From Acidisarcina polymorpha (GTDB taxonomy: Bacteria > Acidobacteriota > Terriglobia > Terriglobales > Acidobacteriaceae), in NCBI RefSeq assembly GCF_003330725.1, contig NZ_CP030840.1:930001-994000 (forward strand): a stretch of DNA of 64,000 nucleotides, in the 5' to 3' direction. The position numbers and the translations under genes were made by a program. The notes beneath the pieces are model-generated. The model saw only the letters and a program-made list of their open reading frames with translations, did not search any database and was not told the DNA's origin. Of the stretch, positions 26,357 through 35,183 are shown piece after piece. Every line of letters begins with the position of its first letter. The stretch's first letter is position 1.

Positions 26357-27249
26357 CGCGAAAACTCCTTATCAAGAAAATCCTCCATAGCAGAAGCGAT
26401 CTCCACAAGGTGGGTCTCAATCGCGAAGTGACCAGTATCCAGGAACTTAACCTGCGCGTCTGGCAAATCTTTTCGGAAGGCCTCCGCTCCCGCAGGAATG
26501 AAGAAGGGATCGTTCTTGCCCCAGATCGCCAGTAAGGGCGGGTTTGACTTGCGAAAATATTCCTGAAACTTGGGGTAAAGTTTCACGTTCGATGCGTAGT
26601 CGAGGAATAGATCGAGCTGAATCTCCTTGTTTCCCGGGCGTTCGAGCAACGCGGCATCCAAGGTGTAGGATTCGGGCGCAATGGATTCCGGATTTGTTAC
26701 TCCGTGTGTGTATTGCCAGCGGGTGCCTTCTGGAGTCAAGATGTTTTGGCGGATGACTTCCCGATTTTCTTCGGTCGGCGCTGACCAATATTTCCTGATC
26801 GGGCCCCAGGCGTCGCCCAGTCCCTCTTCGTAAGCATTGCCGTTCTGCGAAATGATGGCCGTCACCCGCTCCGGGTGGTGCATCGCGAGACGGAAGCCTG
26901 TGGGTGCTCCATAATCGAAGACGTAAATTGCATAGCGGGTGAGACCGAGGGCGTCAGTGAAAGCCTCCAGAGTGTGCGCTAATCCGTCGAATGAATACCT
27001 ATAAGCTCGTTTTTCAGGTACCGTCGTGAACCCAAAGCCGGGCAGGTCTGGTGCGATCACTTGGAAGCGCTCCGCGAGACGAGGAATCAGCTCGCGAAAC
27101 ATGAACGAAGATGTAGGGAAGCCATGCAACAAGAGCACGACCGGCGCATTTGTGTCGCCCGCCCTCCGGTAGAATACGTCGACCCCATCTACTTCAACCC
27201 TATGAACGGAGGTCACAGGTATTGCGAACTTAGGAAGAACGGTACTCAT
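26353..27249 (-). CDS. Alpha/beta hydrolase with Asp nucleophile (haloalkane dehalogenase/epoxide hydrolase type)
   Basis: The start at 27249 has AAGGAG six bases upstream; the reading frame runs further upstream to 27669 but that part has no family character. 298 residues: HGFPTSSFMFREL (oxyanion region), nucleophile D112 in YVFDYGAPTGFR, acid in IWGKNDPFF, His in TGHFAIETH. Asp at the elbow means a covalent alkyl-enzyme mechanism as in haloalkane dehalogenases and epoxide hydrolases. It is the first gene of the minus-strand cluster. Confidence 0.85.
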   Translation of the reverse strand: MSTVLPKFAIPVTSVHRVEVDGVDVFYRRAGDTNAPVVLLLHGFPTSSFMFRELIPRLAERFQVIAPDLPGFGFTTVPEKRAYRYSFDGLAHTLEAFTDALGLTRYAIYVFDYGAPTGFRLAMHHPERVTAIISQNGNAYEEGLGDAWGPIRKYWSAPTEENREVIRQNILTPEGTRWQYTHGVTNPESIAPESYTLDAALLERPGNKEIQLDLFLDYASNVKLYPKFQEYFRKSNPPLLAIWGKNDPFFIPAGAEAFRKDLPDAQVKFLDTGHFAIETHLVEIASAMEDFLDKEFSR

Positions 27250-27801
27250 AGAACTCCTTTTGACTCGATGCTTGATCGGTTTGCTAGTGCAGCACTTTCT
27301 GCTGCGCTTTCGTACGGGTTGCGCATCGAGGTGAGACCAGCGAGTCGACGCGGGCAAGGTAAGGGCAACCGTAGTGCCAAATCTCAAGCCTCTTAGGCGG
27401 AAGGTGGCCGAACTGTTAACTCCTTGCGGGCGCACGAGATAAATTTTCGGAGCGGGAAAAGATATCGTCCCCGTAGTGTCCACTGGGCGACGGATTTTCG
27501 ACAGCGACGGGAGTTGGTCGGGAGCTTTGTCACAAAGGCTATGCCGCAAGTAATCCCTGATTGGACAGGATGGTCCCGTCATAGAAGAAGACTCTTGCCT
27601 CGGGGATGTACGGATTACGATTTGCCAAACCTCAATGTCGCGTTCGGGTAGCCTGGTGAAGCACAACACCAGAAATCCCCTTTACCGATTTACGGTTTAG
27701 CGGCATGTACTCGGGGTGCAAACTACGATCTCAAAAAATCAAGTAGACCTCGTAGTCGTTGTCAGGTCACAATTAGCATCCGAAATGGACATGAGGAAAA
27801 A
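27250..27801. other. No supported gene; divergent upstream region
   Basis: 552 bp between two divergent genes. Reading frames here (for example the minus frame up to 27669) have no recognisable domain and atypical composition. It should hold the promoters of the hydrolase cluster and of the GH106 gene; I see no convincing boxes. Confidence 0.5.
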
Positions 27802-30507
27802 ATGACGAACTCTGTGCAGCGCTCGCGCGCACATTGGTGCTTCGCTCTTGCATCGCTTTTGTTCTCTGTTTTGCCTCCTCTTCAAGGACAGTCTTTGGTG
27901 GAAGATCTGCGCCGAGGTTTTGCCAATCCTCCCGATACCGCCAAACCGATGGTGCGCTGGTGGTGGTTTGGAATTGCGGCTGAAAAGCCGGAGATGCTTC
28001 GCGAATTGCAGCAGATGAAGGCCGACGGGTTCGGAGGAGCGGAACTCGCCTTTGAATATCCGCAGGTTGTCGACGATCCGGCCAAAGGGCTGATCAATCG
28101 GCCATTCCTGAGCGCGGCGATGCTCGATGATGTCACTTACGCGCAGTCTGAAGGCCGCAAGCTCGGGCTTCGCATCGATGTCACGTTGGGGAGTGGGTGG
28201 CCCTACGGTGGGCCGGCCACTTCGTTGGCCCAGGCGGCTGGCCGGCTCCGCTGCTTGGAAATCGCTATTCCGCCCGATGCGACTAGGCTGCCTGCTTTTC
28301 AACTGGAGGAGGGCGAGTCAGTCATCTCAATCTCGCTCGTGAGCGGCGAGCCAAAGCATTGGGACGCTGCGACTGCCCAGTTGCTGGCGTTGAATCCGAC
28401 AAGAGGCATTGCTCCAAGCAAGACGTCACGGACCGCTTTGATCTTCATCGCAGGGCACACCCGTCAAAGGGTGAAACGGGCGGCGGTGGGCGCCGAAGGC
28501 TGGGTGCTTGACCCCTTTAGTCGCGAGGCGGTAGCCACCCACCTGAAATCCGTGGGCGAACCTTTGCTGAGCGCCTTTGGGACGACGCCGCCCTACGCCA
28601 TCTTCTCGGACTCGCTCGAGGCCTACGGGGCAGACTGGACTCCTGAACTCCCCGACCAATTTCACAAGCGGCGGGGTTACGACCTGCTTCCGCACTTGCC
28701 CGAACTCGTGAGTGGAGGAACTCCGGCAGCCGAAAAAGTTCGTCATGACTGGGGAAAAACACTCACCGAACTGGTTGATGAAAATTATCTCTCTCAAATC
28801 AATGCGTGGGCGATTGGCCACCATACGAAGTTCCGTTCGCAGACCTACGGAGAGCCCGCAGTGAGCTTATCCAGCCAGCGCCTGGTGGCGCTCCCCGAGG
28901 GCGAAGGTCCACAATGGCGCGCGTTCTCAACCCTGCGCTGGGCGAGCTCAGCTAACCATCTGTTCGGCAACAACGTGACCTCTGCCGAGACGTTTACCTG
29001 GCTTCATTCGCCTGTCTTCCGCGCGACGCCGCTCGACATGAAGGCGGAGGTCGATCTTCATTTCCTGATAGGGGTCAACCAAATTATCTGTCATGGCTGG
29101 CCTTACTCGCCGCCCGAAGCGGGAGAGCCGGGCTGGTCGCTCTACGCCGCCGCTGTCTTCAACGATCACAACCCATGGCATCCGGTGATGCCGGACGTTG
29201 CCCGCTACATGCAGCGTGTGAGTTATCTGCTGCGCCAGGGCGAGCCGGCAACCCAGATCGCACTGCTGCTGCCTACCGATGATGCGTGGGCCTCTTTCTC
29301 TCCCGGCCATGTCACGGTGACCGGAGAGATGGCTCGCCTTATCAGTCCAGCGTTGATGTCCTCAATTCTGAGCGCCGGATACAACGTCGACTTCATCGAT
29401 GCCGATGCAATCGATCGCTTGGGCATTCCTTCACCGGTCCTTGTTATTCCGCCAACTGAGAGAATTCCAGTGGCTGCTCTTCGAAAGATTCAACACTATG
29501 TCTCCGCAGGCGGCCGGGTTATTTCTGTGGGACGCGCGCCGTCGCTTGATGGTGAAGGGCAGGCGGATGCCGAGGTGACTTCGCTCTCGCGTCAGCTCTT
29601 CGAGCTTTCGAAGTCCACCTTCGTTCCGGACGAGTCAACTCTTGGAGCCGCGCTTCATAAGGCTGCGATACCCGATCTTCAACTTACCAGCGACAAGGAC
29701 GAGATCGGCTTCGTGCGGCGTAAACTATCCAACGCTGACATCTACTTTGTGGTGAATACTTCGAATCATCCGACCACGGCCCACGCGACATTCTCGACGA
29801 CCTACAAGTTTGGAGAACAGTGGGATGCCGGCACCGGCGCCGCTGTCCCCGGGCGCATCTTATCGATTGACACGCCTATTGAGTTTGCGCCATACGGTTC
29901 GGCAGTATTTGTCTTCAGCGATACTCCGCCATCTGCGCCTTTGCAGCAACGACCAATGAAGCAGGTCGCCGATTTGAATGCAGACTGGAACGTGATCTTC
30001 CCCACTCTGCATAAGTCGGTGAACGAACAGTCTCTGACCGATTGGCTAGCAGATCCCTCCACTAAGTTCTACTCCGGTGTCGCTGTTTATCAGCGTGACT
30101 TTCTTCTGAAGAGTCTGCCTTCCGGGGTTACTTTTCTTGAGATAGAAGGCGGCAGGTCAGTGACGGCGCCCGTTACCGCGCCTTCAGGCCCAGGAATGAG
30201 GGCTTGGTACGAGCCCCCAGTCCGCGAGGCCGCGATCGTCTTTATCAATGGACATCGCGCCGGTTTCTTGTGGCACCCGCCCTATCGCATTGCCGTCGGC
30301 CCGTATCTCAGACCTGGAGAAAACCATATAGAAGTCCGCGTTTATAACACTGCGATCAATGGCTGGGCGGCCATGCCGCCGCATGACTACAAGCCGCTGA
30401 TCGCCAAGTACGGTGACCGCTTTCAAATGCAGGATCTGGATAAGGTGCAGCCTGTGAGTTCAGGTTTGCTCGGAAATATTCGCCTGATCGCGGAGGAGTC
30501 TCACTAG
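27802..30507 (+). CDS. GH106-type alpha-L-rhamnosidase-like glycoside hydrolase, secreted
   Basis: 901 residues. A signal peptide (to about residue 30, ending LQGQ) is followed by the signature PMVRWWWFGIAAEKPEM and LRIDVTLGSGWPYGGP typical of GH106, which removes L-rhamnose from plant polysaccharides such as pectin rhamnogalacturonan. The C-terminal part (AAIVFINGHRAGFLWHPPYRI) resembles a galactose-binding/GH2-type jelly roll. GAGGAAA precedes the ATG. The stop codon lies at the first base of a tandem repeat. Enzyme class is firm to family level; substrate is inferred. Confidence 0.85.
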   Translation: MTNSVQRSRAHWCFALASLLFSVLPPLQGQSLVEDLRRGFANPPDTAKPMVRWWWFGIAAEKPEMLRELQQMKADGFGGAELAFEYPQVVDDPAKGLINRPFLSAAMLDDVTYAQSEGRKLGLRIDVTLGSGWPYGGPATSLAQAAGRLRCLEIAIPPDATRLPAFQLEEGESVISISLVSGEPKHWDAATAQLLALNPTRGIAPSKTSRTALIFIAGHTRQRVKRAAVGAEGWVLDPFSREAVATHLKSVGEPLLSAFGTTPPYAIFSDSLEAYGADWTPELPDQFHKRRGYDLLPHLPELVSGGTPAAEKVRHDWGKTLTELVDENYLSQINAWAIGHHTKFRSQTYGEPAVSLSSQRLVALPEGEGPQWRAFSTLRWASSANHLFGNNVTSAETFTWLHSPVFRATPLDMKAEVDLHFLIGVNQIICHGWPYSPPEAGEPGWSLYAAAVFNDHNPWHPVMPDVARYMQRVSYLLRQGEPATQIALLLPTDDAWASFSPGHVTVTGEMARLISPALMSSILSAGYNVDFIDADAIDRLGIPSPVLVIPPTERIPVAALRKIQHYVSAGGRVISVGRAPSLDGEGQADAEVTSLSRQLFELSKSTFVPDESTLGAALHKAAIPDLQLTSDKDEIGFVRRKLSNADIYFVVNTSNHPTTAHATFSTTYKFGEQWDAGTGAAVPGRILSIDTPIEFAPYGSAVFVFSDTPPSAPLQQRPMKQVADLNADWNVIFPTLHKSVNEQSLTDWLADPSTKFYSGVAVYQRDFLLKSLPSGVTFLEIEGGRSVTAPVTAPSGPGMRAWYEPPVREAAIVFINGHRAGFLWHPPYRIAVGPYLRPGENHIEVRVYNTAINGWAAMPPHDYKPLIAKYGDRFQMQDLDKVQPVSSGLLGNIRLIAEESH

Positions 30508-30568
30508 CAGTGTTCCTGAGGTCCATAGCAGTGTTCCTGAGGTCCATAGCAGTATTTCTGAGGTCCTT
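30506..30568 (+). repeat. Three tandem 21-bp repeats starting in the GH106 stop codon
   Basis: Unit AGCAGTGTTCCTGAGGTCCAT at 30506-30526 and 30527-30547 (identical), third copy at 30548-30568 with a few changes. The first copy overlaps the last two bases of the TAG stop codon. Confidence 0.9.
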
Positions 30569-30607
30569 TGACAGCGAGCCCAGGTCGCCAGAATCCGCCG
30601 GGCGTCG

Positions 30608-31042
30608 TCACTCGTCCTCATAGACCTCCCAGGGTTTGAACAGGTGCTCGAACTTGTCCATGTCAACTCGCTTCCCTTGGAAATTCACACGTTCCAGCTC
30701 TAGGCGCGCGCGTTGTTCGTGGGCCGCATCACCACGCAGCTTGATCTCGCCGCCCGCTCCAAGAACCCGATGCCACGGCAGTTGGTCGACGGGGTCCAGC
30801 CGAAGAAGCCCGGCGACGGCGCGATGATATCGCGGGTAGCCGGCAGCGGCGGCGACGCTGCCGTAGGTGCTCACCTTGCCTGCTGGGATCGAGAGGATCA
30901 TCCGTCGAAATGCGATATCGCGCTCCTCGTTAGGTCGCAGCGCATCGCGAAGCAAGGCTCGTTTGCTCTGTTCGATTGAGAGTTGGTCGAAGACCGAGGT
31001 TGCCGGTTGCGTCCGTCGCTTCGATTTGGACCCGATGCTCAT
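30608..31042 (-). CDS. Alkyltransferase-like (ATL) DNA-repair protein of the MGMT family
   Basis: 144 residues from ATG 31042 (no strong ribosome site; GTG-type starts further up are possible). The MGMT C-terminal domain is clear: MILSIPAGKVSTYG, then YPRYHRAVAGLL with the helix-turn-helix Arg, and the active-site block P89-W90-H91-R92-V93. In active methyltransferases this is PCHRV; Cys to Trp is the hallmark of ATL proteins, which bind alkylguanine and hand it to nucleotide-excision repair without removing the alkyl group. The N-terminal 40 residues are charged and unrelated. Confidence 0.9.
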   Translation of the reverse strand: MSIGSKSKRRTQPATSVFDQLSIEQSKRALLRDALRPNEERDIAFRRMILSIPAGKVSTYGSVAAAAGYPRYHRAVAGLLRLDPVDQLPWHRVLGAGGEIKLRGDAAHEQRARLELERVNFQGKRVDMDKFEHLFKPWEVYEDE

Positions 31043-31342
31043 TTGTGTTTTTAGATAACATCGGGTTCGCATCGGTCGCAACTCTTGCGGGCGTCATCGC
31101 CTTTCCTCTCGTATGGCCCTGCCGAAAAGGCTGCGCCCATTTGAAACCCCAGGCGGAGCAATATCAGACAGCTATTTCCCGGCCCCATCCTCAATAGTCG
31201 ACTGTAGGTTCGATCGGGGAGGATTGATGTTCCACTGGCAATACGAAACGATAGCCATTCGCTGCGGTTTCCGTGAATGCCTGAAGAGAACCACAAGAGA
31301 AAGCAGCAAGATAACAAGAGAAAGCAGCGAGCTCTAAAACAT
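31043..31342. repeat. Gene-free 300 bp with a 15-bp direct repeat at 21-bp spacing
   Basis: ACAAGAGAAAGCAGC occurs at 31293-31307 and 31314-31328. No gene is supported in this interval. It lies directly beside the tRNA-Cys fragment and could include integrase arm-type sites; this is a guess. Confidence 0.45.
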
Positions 31343-31394
31343 TGGAGGGCGCGGGTCGGGATCGAACCGACGCATAAAGGTTTTGCAGACCTCT
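31343..31394 (-). other. 3' half of a tRNA-Cys (anticodon GCA); probable attachment-site scar
   Basis: On the minus strand the anticodon arm GAGGT CTGCAAA ACCTT (anticodon GCA) is followed by a variable loop and the T-arm GTCGG TTCGATC CCGAC, then the acceptor 3' strand and CTCCA at 31343-31347. No D-arm or 5' acceptor strand is found upstream. A 3' tRNA half is the usual footprint where an integrated element displaced the original tRNA end: the element would lie at higher coordinates and the chromosome at lower ones. An extra C sits next to the discriminator. Confidence 0.7.
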
Positions 31395-31879
31395 CCAGTC
31401 AACTTTGATGAGTTTGTACTGGCTTGTGGCTGGTCATAAATTCAGCGATATACGCGATTTCAGTCCGAGAGGGTACAAGCCCAGCTAAACGGGTGCCCGC
31501 TACAGTATCCGCTACAGTGCTCTTGGTGACGCTGATTTCCGTCGTCATGGTCCATCCGCGCCGGTGAGCCACCTTGTCTCTGGCTCTGGTAGTCGCGACA
31601 CGTCTCCCCGGTGTCCGGACACGTCTCGATAGGTTTCCGGGTTGACCGGCGAAGGCGCCTCGCACCAGCCCTACATCTTTCGGCACTCCCGCAAAAGGTT
31701 GATCACGGGTTAAAGCACATTCACGAGTTGCTTTTCCGATCACGTTGATGCGGTCGACCATCGCCAGCGCTCTCAAGAGCAGGATTGCGCCAGCGGACCA
31801 GAAGACCTCACGAAAGACGCTGGGTGTCCCCTTCACTGGACTTATATCGGCGGAATCGAACGTGGCGAGCGAAATGTAA
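31395..31879. other. No recognised gene
   Basis: An open frame on the minus strand (31399-31836) exists but shows no family, no ribosome site and Arg-rich composition typical of chance frames in GC-rich DNA. I see no integrase here, where one might be expected next to the tRNA fragment. Confidence 0.5.
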
Positions 31880-32263
31880 GTCTTCTGAATATCGTAAAAA
31901 TTGCCCCTAGTCCGGACGCCGATGTCACGGTGGCCTTAAAGGTCACTAGACTTCCAAGGTAGAAGGATTCTGCGATGAGGCGAGAGTCGTGGTTGTGGCG
32001 ATCGCTGCATAGTTTACAACGTAGTTTGCTGCCCCGACCTCGCTCGCGACCCCGCCAGAAACCGCGATTGCTTTGACAACTTCACTGGCAGTAAGGGTGA
32101 TCTGCCCGGTGTACTCCGTCGAAGACGCTGTCGGCGTCGACCCGTCGGTCGTGTAGTAGATGGCTGCCCCTGAGAGCGTCGTGGAGATCGTGACCTTCTC
32201 CAAGGGCCGGTACGTGCCGTCCGGCTTCGGGTAGGTCGGGGTTCCGCTTGGACCTAGGGCCAA
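31880..32263 (-). pseudogene. Fragment of an SBBP-type protein: chitobiase-C-terminal-like and Ig-like domain
   Basis: The minus strand encodes GTPTYPKPDGTYRPLEKV and AAIYYTTDGSTPTASSTEYT, the chitobiase/beta-hexosaminidase C-terminal-like domain, then TTTTLASSQNPST, the start of an Ig-like domain. A stop follows, and the domain resumes in another frame as VTFKATVTSASGLG before breaking off at about 31880. No start or upstream protein remains. It is a detached copy of the C-terminal cassette of the large proteins at 54.6-63.8 kb. Confidence 0.8.
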
Positions 32264-32969
32264 ATCCGAGGGAGGGCTTCAGGGTTATAGTCAGGCTTGG
32301 CGCAACCGGCGGCGCAGCCGGTTGTATGCCAGGCAGAGACCGGAGATCGACAACACAACCGCTCGGGTTCCGTGCTTCTCGGCCAAGAGTTGTGCGCGGG
32401 AATCTGTTGATATATTCGCCTTTCGTTCGCCTTATACTGTCTGCAAGGGCGAAATGCGCAAGGCAAACGAACGCGAGGCCGAGGAGCGGATGCGCGATAG
32501 AGAACCTGTGCTTACTTTCTTCTTTATTCTTTTCACCTGAGGTAGATTGGATGAGATGAGGATAGGTCTTTCTTTGGGGTCAGTGGAAGATTGCTCTTGC
32601 AATGCTTGACGGGGCGAAACCCTCAAGCTCGTTCGGTACGAGGTCTATGCTTCGCAGATCGACCGCGTAGCGAAGGCCGAAGACCCAGAATACGACGCGA
32701 CATCACAGGAGGTCACGGCAACCTACGCGTAATCAGCAGTTGGCCAAATGGGGCGGTGCTCGAACACTGCCCCAACCACACCCAATGTACAGGGCCTGTC
32801 ACTTAAAGATATGTGGCGTCGTGTTTCAGCGCTAGTTGTCGTCGTCTCCTCGGACGTGCCAGAAAGCCTGCGTTTATCAGGGTTGCGATTGCCAGTGTCG
32901 TGTGCGGTTGTCAGATGAACTATATATGTTCTAGCCTTTTCATTGTCTTCGATGGTCAATGGAGAGTCT
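32264..32969. other. No supported gene
   Basis: 706 bp. Short frames occur on both strands, none with a family signature or ribosome site. The composition is mixed and the interval looks like debris between the detached cassette and the next operon. Confidence 0.5.
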
Positions 32970-33311
32970 ATGTCTGACATCAGTCGTGCGCGAGAGATGT
33001 TTACCAGACGGATACTAGACGGTGAAGGCAAAACGACCGGGTCTGAGCGGCAGGCAGCATTCAATAACACCGATGGTGCGGGACCAGGGCATAGTCTGAT
33101 CGACGAGGTGGCAAAAAAGGCGAACCGGATTATGGACGAGGTGGCAAAAAAGGCGAACCGGATTATGGACGAGGATATCGCCGCAGCTAAAGCTTCGGGC
33201 CTTAGTGAAGACCAGATCTTTGAACTTGTTATCTGCGCCGCAGTCGGACAAGCCACAAGACAATACGAAGCCGGGATCGCAGCTCTTCGCCAGACAGTGG
33301 GAGAGGTATGA
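32970..33311 (+). CDS. Small helical protein with an in-frame 11-residue duplication
   Basis: Start at ATG 32970 after GGAGAG. 113 residues. An exact 33-bp tandem duplication (33102-33134 and 33135-33167) repeats DEVAKKANRIM. The second half (SGLSEDQIFELVICAAVGQATRQYEAG) resembles the helical core seen in carboxymuconolactone decarboxylase-type proteins but lacks Cys pairs. Its end overlaps the AhpD-like gene by ATGA, so it probably partners with it. I cannot name a function. Confidence 0.75.
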   Translation: MSDISRAREMFTRRILDGEGKTTGSERQAAFNNTDGAGPGHSLIDEVAKKANRIMDEVAKKANRIMDEDIAAAKASGLSEDQIFELVICAAVGQATRQYEAGIAALRQTVGEV

Positions 33312-33895
33312 GCATGCGCCTAGCTATTCTCAATAGTGGTCACCGCATCGGTACAAAGGCTCTATTCGCAATCATTGAAATGGCTTCGCGCCAACCCCTA
33401 TTGGACGTGGTCAAGCTGGTGAAATATCGACCTGATTTCTACGGCAATTTAATGGGCATGGTCACGCAGGAAACGATGCGTGGTCCATCCGCCTGGTCTG
33501 TTGCAGATCGTGAACTTATGGCAGCGTACATAGCCAAGAACAATCGGTGCGAATTCTGTACGGGGGCGCACTCAGCCGTCGCCCGGCTGGCATACCAGGA
33601 CGGCCAGAAGGTCTCCGATGCGTTGCTTAATCTCAGCACAGCAAACCTTGACGAGCCGCTTAAAGCCACTATGCTCATGTTAGGAAAGCTGACGCGTGAG
33701 CAAAGGATGGATGCTCAGGACATAAAAGCGGTTCTCGTTGCCGGTGCAACCGTTGAACAAATTGAAGACGCGCTTGCCGTTTGCTTTTCGTTCAATGTCA
33801 TCGGGAGGCTGGCTGATGCATTTGGCTTTGCTGTTCCGAGCCCAAAAGGCCTCGAATCGGGTGCGAAATATCTACTGTCGCGGGGGTATCGCTGA
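33308..33895 (+). CDS. Carboxymuconolactone decarboxylase/AhpD-like protein
   Basis: 195 residues with C81-E-F-C84-T-G-A-H88, the AhpD CxxCxxxH redox motif, in an all-helical protein of the peroxidase-related group. Likely reduces peroxides or acts as a thiol disulfide partner. It overlaps the small helical gene upstream by four bases. It is unrelated in detail to the shorter AhpD-like protein at 21.4 kb, which has a different length and flanks. Confidence 0.85.
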   Translation: MSMRLAILNSGHRIGTKALFAIIEMASRQPLLDVVKLVKYRPDFYGNLMGMVTQETMRGPSAWSVADRELMAAYIAKNNRCEFCTGAHSAVARLAYQDGQKVSDALLNLSTANLDEPLKATMLMLGKLTREQRMDAQDIKAVLVAGATVEQIEDALAVCFSFNVIGRLADAFGFAVPSPKGLESGAKYLLSRGYR

Positions 33896-34203
33896 TCAGG
33901 AAGAGTTGCTAAGGCTCTTGGGTAGAGCCCTCAGAGATCGGCTTTTCGTCAGTTGGGACTTGCTAGCTAGACCGGCGTTTCTCAGGACTAATATGCTCAG
34001 CTTTAGTACCGTCCTCGCCTTGCGAGTGCATTGGGCCTGAAGGCCGGCCAGCTCAGCGCGCATTATGGTAAATTTAAATTCTGCAATTCAGGTTGCACCC
34101 CGTCCGCGGAAAGGGAAGATCCCACCTGATTCCACCTGCAAGCACAGTCTCATGACTTCTCTTTTGCCCGTGCAGCGGACACCGGATACAAGAGGAGAAG
34201 TGT
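33896..34203. other. Gene-free interval with a weak hairpin after the AhpD-like gene
   Basis: GGCTCT at 33913-33918 and AGAGCC at 33924-33929 form a 6-bp stem with a 5-nt loop, 18 bp after the stop; no T-run follows closely, so termination is only possible. AGGAG at 34192-34196 serves the next gene. Confidence 0.4.
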
Positions 34204-35183
34204 ATGTTTCGTGAGCTGCCCGCAAAACCGAGCCTCGAATATCTGAGGAAGCAAGCCAAACAATTACAACGCACGGCGTCCCCGGGCAAGCTGGCCGATG
34301 CACATCATGCACTGGCTAGGGAGTATGGTTTTGCCGACTGGGCGAGACTGAAATCGTACGTGATCACATTGGGCCTTACGCCTGCGGAGGCCTTGACTGC
34401 TGCCATTCGAGATCAGGGTGCGCAGCGGGCTCGCGAACTTCTTGAAAGCTATCCAGAATTGAGGGCGAAGATTAACAAACCGCTGCCCAACTATGGCTTT
34501 GGCCAACATGCTCTGTTTGCGGCGGTGCAAAGAAGCGATCGTGCGACCATTGACGTTCTGTTGGATGCAGGCGCGGACATTCACAAACGAACCGAGTGGT
34601 GGGCAGGCGGTTTCGGCCTTCTCGATGACTGTGATCCAACCCTGGTTAATTTTCTGGTCGAGCGCGGCGCGGTGATCGACGTGCACGCGGCTGCGCGGCT
34701 CGGAATGATCGCAAGACAGACTGAATTGGTCGCCGCAGATCAGAACGTTGTCCACGCAAAAGGTGGAGACGGACAGACGCCACTCCACTTCGCCTCACGG
34801 TTGAGACTGCTCGGTTTCTTCTGGATCATGGTGCAGAGATCGACGCGCTCGACGTGGACCACGAATCTACGCCGGCCCAGTACATGTTGCGTGTTGAGCA
34901 AAAGCGTAACTATCCACAAGATCGTCAGGACATCGCTCGCTATCTTGTATCGCAAGGATGCAGAAGCGACCTGCTAATGGCGGCGGCACTTGGCGATGAA
35001 AGGCTTGTGCGGCAGCATCTAGACACGAACCCCGCATGCATTCGTATGAGGGTTTCGGAAGCGTGGTTTCCAAAGAAAGACCCTCGCGCAGGGGGACAAT
35101 TTACATCTGGGTGCTTGGGGCAAATCGAACCGCGCACGTGGTCGCACGCGAATTCGGCCATGAGCAGGTCTTTGAACTGCTTA
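34204..35183 (+). pseudogene. Ankyrin-repeat protein, 5' part, frameshifted and cut by an IS3 element
   Basis: Opens with MFRELPAKPSLEYLRKQAKQ after AGGAG, then ankyrin repeats (GQHALFAAVQRSDRATIDVL, LLDAGADI). Near 34800 the frame shifts by one base and continues as TARFLLDHGAEIDALD; near 35088 it shifts again and continues as GTIYIWVLGANRTAHVVARE and FGHEQVFELLM. There the IS3 end begins. The next residues of the same protein (ERTPEDLKLALACELGDE) are found at 38115, 2.9 kb away. Confidence 0.85.

Noticed and set aside
27250-27669. N-terminal extension of the Asp-nucleophile hydrolase
   Set aside because: Strong ribosome site at 27249 and no homology-like features upstream.
30506-30568. 21-bp repeats as a CRISPR array
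   Set aside because: No spacers between units and no cas genes in the window.
31399-31836. Minus-strand frame next to the tRNA fragment as a possible integrase
   Set aside because: No catalytic Arg-His-Arg-Tyr pattern or Ser recombinase motif; composition looks random.
33102-33167. Two direct repeats as a CRISPR array
   Set aside because: They are adjacent with no spacers and in frame in a coding gene.
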